Shown here piece after piece: positions 6,496 through 9,947 of a DNA stretch of 9,947 bases. The stretch spans positions 1 to 9,947 of the forward strand of contig JBKAGC010000136.1 of NCBI GenBank assembly GCA_046290215.1, written 5' to 3'. This DNA comes from JAHRVQ01 sp046290215 (GTDB lineage: Bacteria; Pseudomonadota; Gammaproteobacteria; Pseudomonadales; Azotimanducaceae). The position numbers and the translations under genes are program-made. The notes beneath the pieces are model-generated. The model saw nothing but the letters and a program-made list of their open reading frames with translations. It was not told the origin of the DNA and ran no database searches. The first letter of the stretch is position 1; each line of letters begins with the position of its first letter.

Positions 6496-8079
6496 CTAAA
6501 AGCCTGACACAAGACCTTCTTTGCGGTGGTCTGAGCCGCCGCAATAACCTCGATCCATCTTGTAAATGAGTTGCGCACCACCAAACAGGGATTCGTGGGA
6601 ATCTAACACAATCTCATGGCCGCGCGCCTTTAGGTCGTTGCATACATCAGTGCTGGTACCGGCTTCCAGATGCACCTTACCGTCTTCTTCTAAATACCAC
6701 CGGGGTGCATCCGACGCGGCCTGGGGGTTTTCTCCCCAGACATAAATGCGCACCAGCATTTGTAAATGCCCCTGGGCTTGCATATGTCCACCCATTACGC
6801 CAAAACTCAAGCTGGGCTGGCTATCCTGCATAATGAAACCCGGAATGATCGTATGGAAGGGGCGCTTGCCACCGGCCAGTTGATTAGGATGGCCATCTTC
6901 CAACGTGAAGCCGTTGCCACGATTCTGCAGGCTAATCCCGGTACCCGGCACAACAATACCCGAACCAAACCCCCGATAGTTAGATTGAATCATCGACACC
7001 ATTCGGCCGCTGGCGTCCGCAGTACTTAAATACACGGTATCTGGTGCAGCGCCCAGTGCCGTAGGGTTGGGTTGGGCGCGACCAATTCTAATTTCCTGGG
7101 CGCGAGATTTCAGATAGTTTTCATCTAACAGGTCGGCCACAGTGACGCGGGTCATGTGGTTGATATCCGCAAGATGTCGTTCAACTTCAGCATAGGCCAC
7201 GCGCATACATTCCACTTGAAGGTGAATCGCATCGGCTCCCGCGCTGGGATAACGTTCAATCTCAAGGTGTTTTAACAATCCCAGGGCAATCAAAGCCATT
7301 AAGCCCTGACCATTGGGTGGAATCTCATGCAATGCAATCCGTCCCAGTGACTGTGAAATCGTGCCAACCCATTGCGCGTTGTGATTGCCAAGATCTTCCA
7401 TACTCATAACCCCGTCGTGGGCGGCGCAGTCTTTGACCATGGCTTCTGCCAGGTGACCTTGATAAAAACTCTCGCCTCGGGTTTCAGCAATTGAGCGTAA
7501 GGTTGCACCATGATCTGGAAGTTTAATTTCTTCACCGATCTCAGGTGCCCGGCCAGCTTTCATAAAGGTATCAATAAAGGGCTGAAACCTGGCGAAACGC
7601 TTTTGCGCTAGTTGCCAATAAAAGCCAGTTTTAGGGCCAACCTGAAAACCTTGCTCAGCATAGTGAATGCCAGCATTAAACAAGTCTGCAAATGGCAGTT
7701 CGCCGAATTTTTCTGATAGCGCAACCCAGGCACTGACAGCGCCCGGCACGGTTACCGCGTCCCAGCCTAAACTTGGCATGGCGTCATACTTCTGTTTGTA
7801 AATCGCTGGGTCCCACCCGGCCGGGGATTTGCCGGAGGCATTCAAACCGTGCAACTCGGCGCCATCCCAGACAATGGCAAACGCATCACTGCCAATACCG
7901 TTGTTGCAAGGTTCTACCACGGCAAGAGTGATAGCGGCAGCAATGGCGGCGTCGATGGCATTACCGCCGCGCCGAATCGCGTCCAGACCAGCCTCGGTGG
8001 CAAGCGGCTGAGACGTCGCCACCATGTTGTCAGCGAATACCGGCGAGCGGTTAGATCGGTAGGGCGTTTCCCAGTTCAT
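6496..8079 (-). CDS. Gamma-glutamyltransferase family protein (cytoplasmic, YwrD-like)
   Basis: This belongs to the N-terminal-nucleophile hydrolase family that hydrolyses or transfers gamma-glutamyl or related acyl groups. I take the ATG at 8079, giving 527 aa (MNWETPYRSN...), because it follows an AAGAG ribosome site. The 32 extra codons up to 8175 would overlap the rhodanese gene in another frame and look unlike the family. Landmarks are the early MVATSQPLATEAG and GGNAIDAAIAAA (38-49), VEPCNNGIGSDAF (55-67), VPGAVSAW (111-118), the probable autocleavage and nucleophile threonine T348 in DTVYLSTAD, GFGSGIVVPGTGISLQNRG (370-388) and GVMGGHMQAQGH (427-438). No signal peptide is seen, unlike periplasmic Ggt of E. 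coli, so it is probably cytoplasmic. The SMIQSNYRGFGSG region resembles the YwrD-like branch, whose substrates are poorly known and which may not act on glutathione. It lies 28 bases after the rhodanese gene, as an apparent operon. Confidence 0.88.
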   Translation of the reverse strand: MNWETPYRSNRSPVFADNMVATSQPLATEAGLDAIRRGGNAIDAAIAAAITLAVVEPCNNGIGSDAFAIVWDGAELHGLNASGKSPAGWDPAIYKQKYDAMPSLGWDAVTVPGAVSAWVALSEKFGELPFADLFNAGIHYAEQGFQVGPKTGFYWQLAQKRFARFQPFIDTFMKAGRAPEIGEEIKLPDHGATLRSIAETRGESFYQGHLAEAMVKDCAAHDGVMSMEDLGNHNAQWVGTISQSLGRIALHEIPPNGQGLMALIALGLLKHLEIERYPSAGADAIHLQVECMRVAYAEVERHLADINHMTRVTVADLLDENYLKSRAQEIRIGRAQPNPTALGAAPDTVYLSTADASGRMVSMIQSNYRGFGSGIVVPGTGISLQNRGNGFTLEDGHPNQLAGGKRPFHTIIPGFIMQDSQPSLSFGVMGGHMQAQGHLQMLVRIYVWGENPQAASDAPRWYLEEDGKVHLEAGTSTDVCNDLKARGHEIVLDSHESLFGGAQLIYKMDRGYCGGSDHRKEGLVSGF

Positions 8080-8107
8080 AGACGGCTCTTGTCTGGTAGT
8101 TAAACTT

Positions 8108-8500
8108 CTAGTGCTTTGGCTCAACGGCCTCAATTGGGCCGCTTGCGGTCTTCCAGGCGGTAAAGCCCCCGGCAATATGACAGGTTTTAAGGCCCATATT
8201 TTGCGCCGTTAAGGCGGCCAGGGCTGAACGCCAGGCAGAGGCGCAATAGAACACAAAGGTTTTGCCTGAGGCAAAAACCTCGCGATGGTACGGGCTCTCT
8301 GGATCAATCCAAAACTCCAACATACCCCGGGGCGCGTGCGTGGCGCCTTGAATCTTACCCTCGCGCCATAACTCGCGGACGTCGCGAATATCCACGAAGG
8401 TGTAGTTGTCATCATCTAGCCGGGCAAGGGCTGTGTCTATATCGAGGGTTTCAATTTGCGCCTCGGCTTCTTTTACCATCTGCTGCGAGGAAAGGGCCAT
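8108..8500 (-). CDS. Rhodanese-like domain protein
   Basis: This is a single-domain rhodanese of 130 residues, which would carry sulfane sulfur as a cysteine persulfide and probably acts in the cytoplasm. The domain features are FVDIRDVRELWREGKIQGATHAPRG (35-59), the active-site loop C86-A-S-A-W-R91 after FVFY, and the C-terminal HIAGGFTAWKTASGPI. The catalytic cysteine is therefore present. I chose the ATG at 8500 because AGGAG lies five bases upstream; the TTG at 8503 would leave only two bases. The sulfur acceptor is unknown. The gene is first in a probable two-gene operon with the gamma-glutamyltransferase-family gene and is divergent from a glutathione S-transferase gene. Together these suggest low-molecular-weight thiol metabolism, but that link is contextual only. 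Confidence 0.9.
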   Translation of the reverse strand: MALSSQQMVKEAEAQIETLDIDTALARLDDDNYTFVDIRDVRELWREGKIQGATHAPRGMLEFWIDPESPYHREVFASGKTFVFYCASAWRSALAALTAQNMGLKTCHIAGGFTAWKTASGPIEAVEPKH

Positions 8501-8561
8501 CAAGACTCCTGAAGTTGAGCAAAACCCTACCTTAAAAGCTTACCAGGGCAAATGAAAGCAC

Positions 8562-8578
8562 TGGCTACGGGCTAGCCA
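8562..8578. promoter_or_regulatory. Perfect dyad in the divergent rhodanese / GST intergenic region
   Basis: TGGCTA (8562-8567) and TAGCCA (8573-8578) form a perfect 6-bp inverted repeat with a 5-base spacer (CGGGC), placed near the middle of the 140-base gap between divergent genes. This suits an operator for a dimeric regulator acting on both. I found no convincing -35/-10 pair on either strand, so the promoters cannot be placed relative to it. The repeat is short and could be chance. Confidence 0.3.
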
Positions 8579-8640
8579 TCAAGCACCACAATTGATATAT
8601 AAGGCGCTCCAATATTCCACTCATTTCAGGAAATGCAGTT

Positions 8641-9252
8641 ATGAAGTTATACAACTCGGTGGGGCCAAATCCCAAGGTCGTGAGAATGTTTATGGCAGAG
8701 TTGGGTGTTCAGTGTGAAACCCAGGATGTTGATTTGATGGCAGGGGAGAATCGCCAGCCCGAACATATGGCTCGCAATCCGTCCGGCCAAACTCCGGCGT
8801 TGGAATTGGATAACGGTGATGTCATTGCTGAAATTACTGCCATTTGTGAATATCTGGATGATCAGGCTGGGCATACAGATCTCGTGGGTAAAACCGCTGA
8901 AGCACGGGCTGAAACCCGAATGTGGTCGCGTCGTATTGATTTACAGATCATGGAGCCGCTGGCTAATGGTTTCCGCTTCTCTGAGGGTTTGCCATTGTTT
9001 CAAGAGCGCGTCCGTTGTATCCCCGATGCTGCACCAGAATTGAAGGCGATTGCCCAGGAGCGTTTGACCTGGCTTGATGGTCAAATGGCCGGCAAACAGT
9101 TTATCTGTGGTGACCGATTCACCATGGCGGATGTGTTGTTGTATTGCTTCCTTGAATTCGGTGCCACTGTGGGGCAGCCCCTCAACACCGATAACAAGAA
9201 CATCTCTGCCTGGTACGAGCGTGTTGCCGCGCGCCCTAGCGCCAGCGCTTAA
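8641..9252 (+). CDS. Glutathione S-transferase family protein
   Basis: This cytosolic-type GST has 203 residues, a normal length. The N-terminal thioredoxin-like domain (about 1-75) begins MKLYNSVGPNPKVVRMFMAELG and contains NPSGQTPALELDNG with the conserved cis-proline P52. The all-helical C-terminal domain includes the N-capping box and helix GDRFTMADVLLYC (157-169). The ATG at 8641 follows AGGAA at 8628-8632. Most GSTs have E-[ST] before xAI in this region, and that Ser/Thr contacts the glutathione gamma-glutamyl group. Here the text is AEITAICEYL, giving E64-I65, so this contact may be altered. S6, near the N-terminus, is a possible catalytic residue, but the class is not clear. The gene is divergent from the rhodanese and gamma-glutamyltransferase-family operon. 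Substrate unknown. Confidence 0.9.
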   Translation: MKLYNSVGPNPKVVRMFMAELGVQCETQDVDLMAGENRQPEHMARNPSGQTPALELDNGDVIAEITAICEYLDDQAGHTDLVGKTAEARAETRMWSRRIDLQIMEPLANGFRFSEGLPLFQERVRCIPDAAPELKAIAQERLTWLDGQMAGKQFICGDRFTMADVLLYCFLEFGATVGQPLNTDNKNISAWYERVAARPSASA

Positions 9253-9366
9253 AGCTGCGATTGTTCTAACCTCTGCAGAACCAGGGTGCATTGTGCTTTT
9301 GCCTCTGTACCTTGGAGCAGAAAAGGGTAAACTAGCTCGCAATAATAAAAATACCCAGGGCACCTG

Positions 9367-9947
9367 ATGAGCCAAGACTCGGTTTCTTACGGCAATTTTA
9401 TCCGCGAGCTGAACGTCCATCAGAACCAGATTAGTTACAACGAACTTGCCCCGCCCATAGAAACTGATGCCGAGGGTAATGAACTCCCTCATAAGCCCGC
9501 TGCGCTGGCAGTGGGTGCTGAAGATATTTATCGCCTGCTCCAACCTTACTTAAATGTCCGGTTTATGGAGCAGTTCTCAGCCGTCATGCCATTGGCTGTG
9601 TATCTAGTTTTGTTCCAGTTATTCATCTTGCGCCAGTCCGTCATGGATGCCGGCATTATCACCATGGGTCTGGTGGCGGTCATCGTTGGTCTGATGATTT
9701 TTATGGAAGGCCTAAAAGTCGGTCTAATGCCGTTTGGTGAATCCCTCGGTAATTCACTACCGGCCAAATCCACCTTGCCCACGGTGATCACTGTGGTGTT
9801 CCTGTTAGGTATCGGTGTGACATTTGCCGAACCCGCCATTGGTGCCTTGCAAACCGCAGGTAGCCTTGTGGATGTCACCAAGGCGCCTTACTTATATACC
9901 CTGCTCAATGATTGGGCGGGAGTACTGGTGCTGAGTGTAGGGGTTGG
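9367..9947 (+). CDS. DUF1538 family integral membrane protein (3' end missing)
   Basis: The frame opens at ATG 9367, six bases after AGGG (9357-9360), and runs without a stop to the window edge: 193 complete codons. Residues 1 to about 70 are hydrophilic and probably cytoplasmic. From there hydrophobic segments follow: about 72-88 (AVMPLAVYLVLFQLFIL), 96-113, 138-153 and a last one beginning near 183. The text YLNVRFMEQFSAVMPLAVYLVLFQ, FMEGLKVGLMPFGESLGNSLP and TFAEPAIGALQTAG is characteristic of DUF1538 as I remember it. Family proteins are several hundred residues long, so perhaps two thirds is missing. From memory, a DUF1538 pair (UmpA/UmpB) from a Halomonas species was reported as a sodium/potassium-proton antiporter; whether this gene has that role cannot be told from the fragment. 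The 114 bases between the GST stop and this start show no clear terminator or promoter. Confidence 0.85.
   Translation, partial: MSQDSVSYGNFIRELNVHQNQISYNELAPPIETDAEGNELPHKPAALAVGAEDIYRLLQPYLNVRFMEQFSAVMPLAVYLVLFQLFILRQSVMDAGIITMGLVAVIVGLMIFMEGLKVGLMPFGESLGNSLPAKSTLPTVITVVFLLGIGVTFAEPAIGALQTAGSLVDVTKAPYLYTLLNDWAGVLVLSVGV

Noticed and set aside
8080..8175. Upstream extension of the gamma-glutamyltransferase-family gene to 8175
   Set aside because: The extra 32 residues are read through the 3' end of the rhodanese gene and look low-complexity; ATG 8079 has a ribosome site.
8562..8577. Second sigma-54 promoter in the rhodanese/GST gap
   Set aside because: The GG-N10-GC spacing exists, but most of the other consensus positions do not match.
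9235..9310. Intrinsic terminator after the GST gene
   Set aside because: Short repeats such as AGCG/CGCT and GTTCT/AGAAC occur, but none has an adequate stem directly followed by a T-run.
8941..9543. 200-residue open frame on the - strand
   Set aside because: It is antisense to the GST and the DUF1538 start, both clearly coding; its translation shows no recognisable domain.
9546..9881. 111-residue open frame on the - strand
   Set aside because: It is the antisense shadow of the DUF1538 coding frame, which runs open to the window edge with recognisable motifs.

Overview
The window looks like part of a marine or halophilic gammaproteobacterial chromosome. Base composition is intermediate. Genes are closely packed, and I see no mobile element, tRNA, rRNA or CRISPR array. 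The taxonomic guess rests on gene content: a TatT-type TRAP transporter, a REC-TPR response regulator, a GAF-GGDEF cyclase and a DUF1538 membrane protein. It is an inference, not an identification.

Region 1 (1-3310, + strand) is a tightly packed TRAP transporter operon. It holds the 3' part of a TatT-type accessory protein, a periplasmic substrate-binding protein (dctP), the small membrane subunit (dctQ) and the large membrane subunit (dctM). dctP and dctQ are 3 bases apart, and dctQ and dctM share an ATGA overlap. Together they should form a sodium- or proton-driven, binding-protein-dependent importer. The usual carboxylate-binding arginine of DctP appears to be a tryptophan here. With the TatT partner, this argues against a simple dicarboxylate as substrate.

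Region 2 (3311-6493, + strand) is signalling. A REC-TPR response regulator without a DNA-binding domain is followed by a 250-base gap and then a GAF-GGDEF diguanylate cyclase with intact active and inhibitory sites. The gap holds the most notable regulatory structure in the window: a near-consensus sigma-54 promoter (5228-5243), an IHF-like site upstream of it (5186-5198), and a dyad (5132-5171) centred about 100 bases before the predicted transcription start. This is the classical layout of an RpoN promoter driven by an enhancer-binding protein, so cyclic-di-GMP synthesis by this enzyme is probably under RpoN control.

Region 3 (6496-9252) is a thiol or glutathione-related cluster. A rhodanese-like protein and a cytoplasmic gamma-glutamyltransferase-family enzyme form a probable operon on the - strand. 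A glutathione S-transferase is divergently transcribed on the + strand across a 140-base intergenic region that contains a small perfect dyad. The transferase-family gene converges on the cyclase gene with only two bases between their stop codons.

Region 4 (9367 to the end, + strand) is the N-terminal third or so of a DUF1538 integral membrane protein, cut by the window edge. Its family includes a reported two-component cation/proton antiporter.
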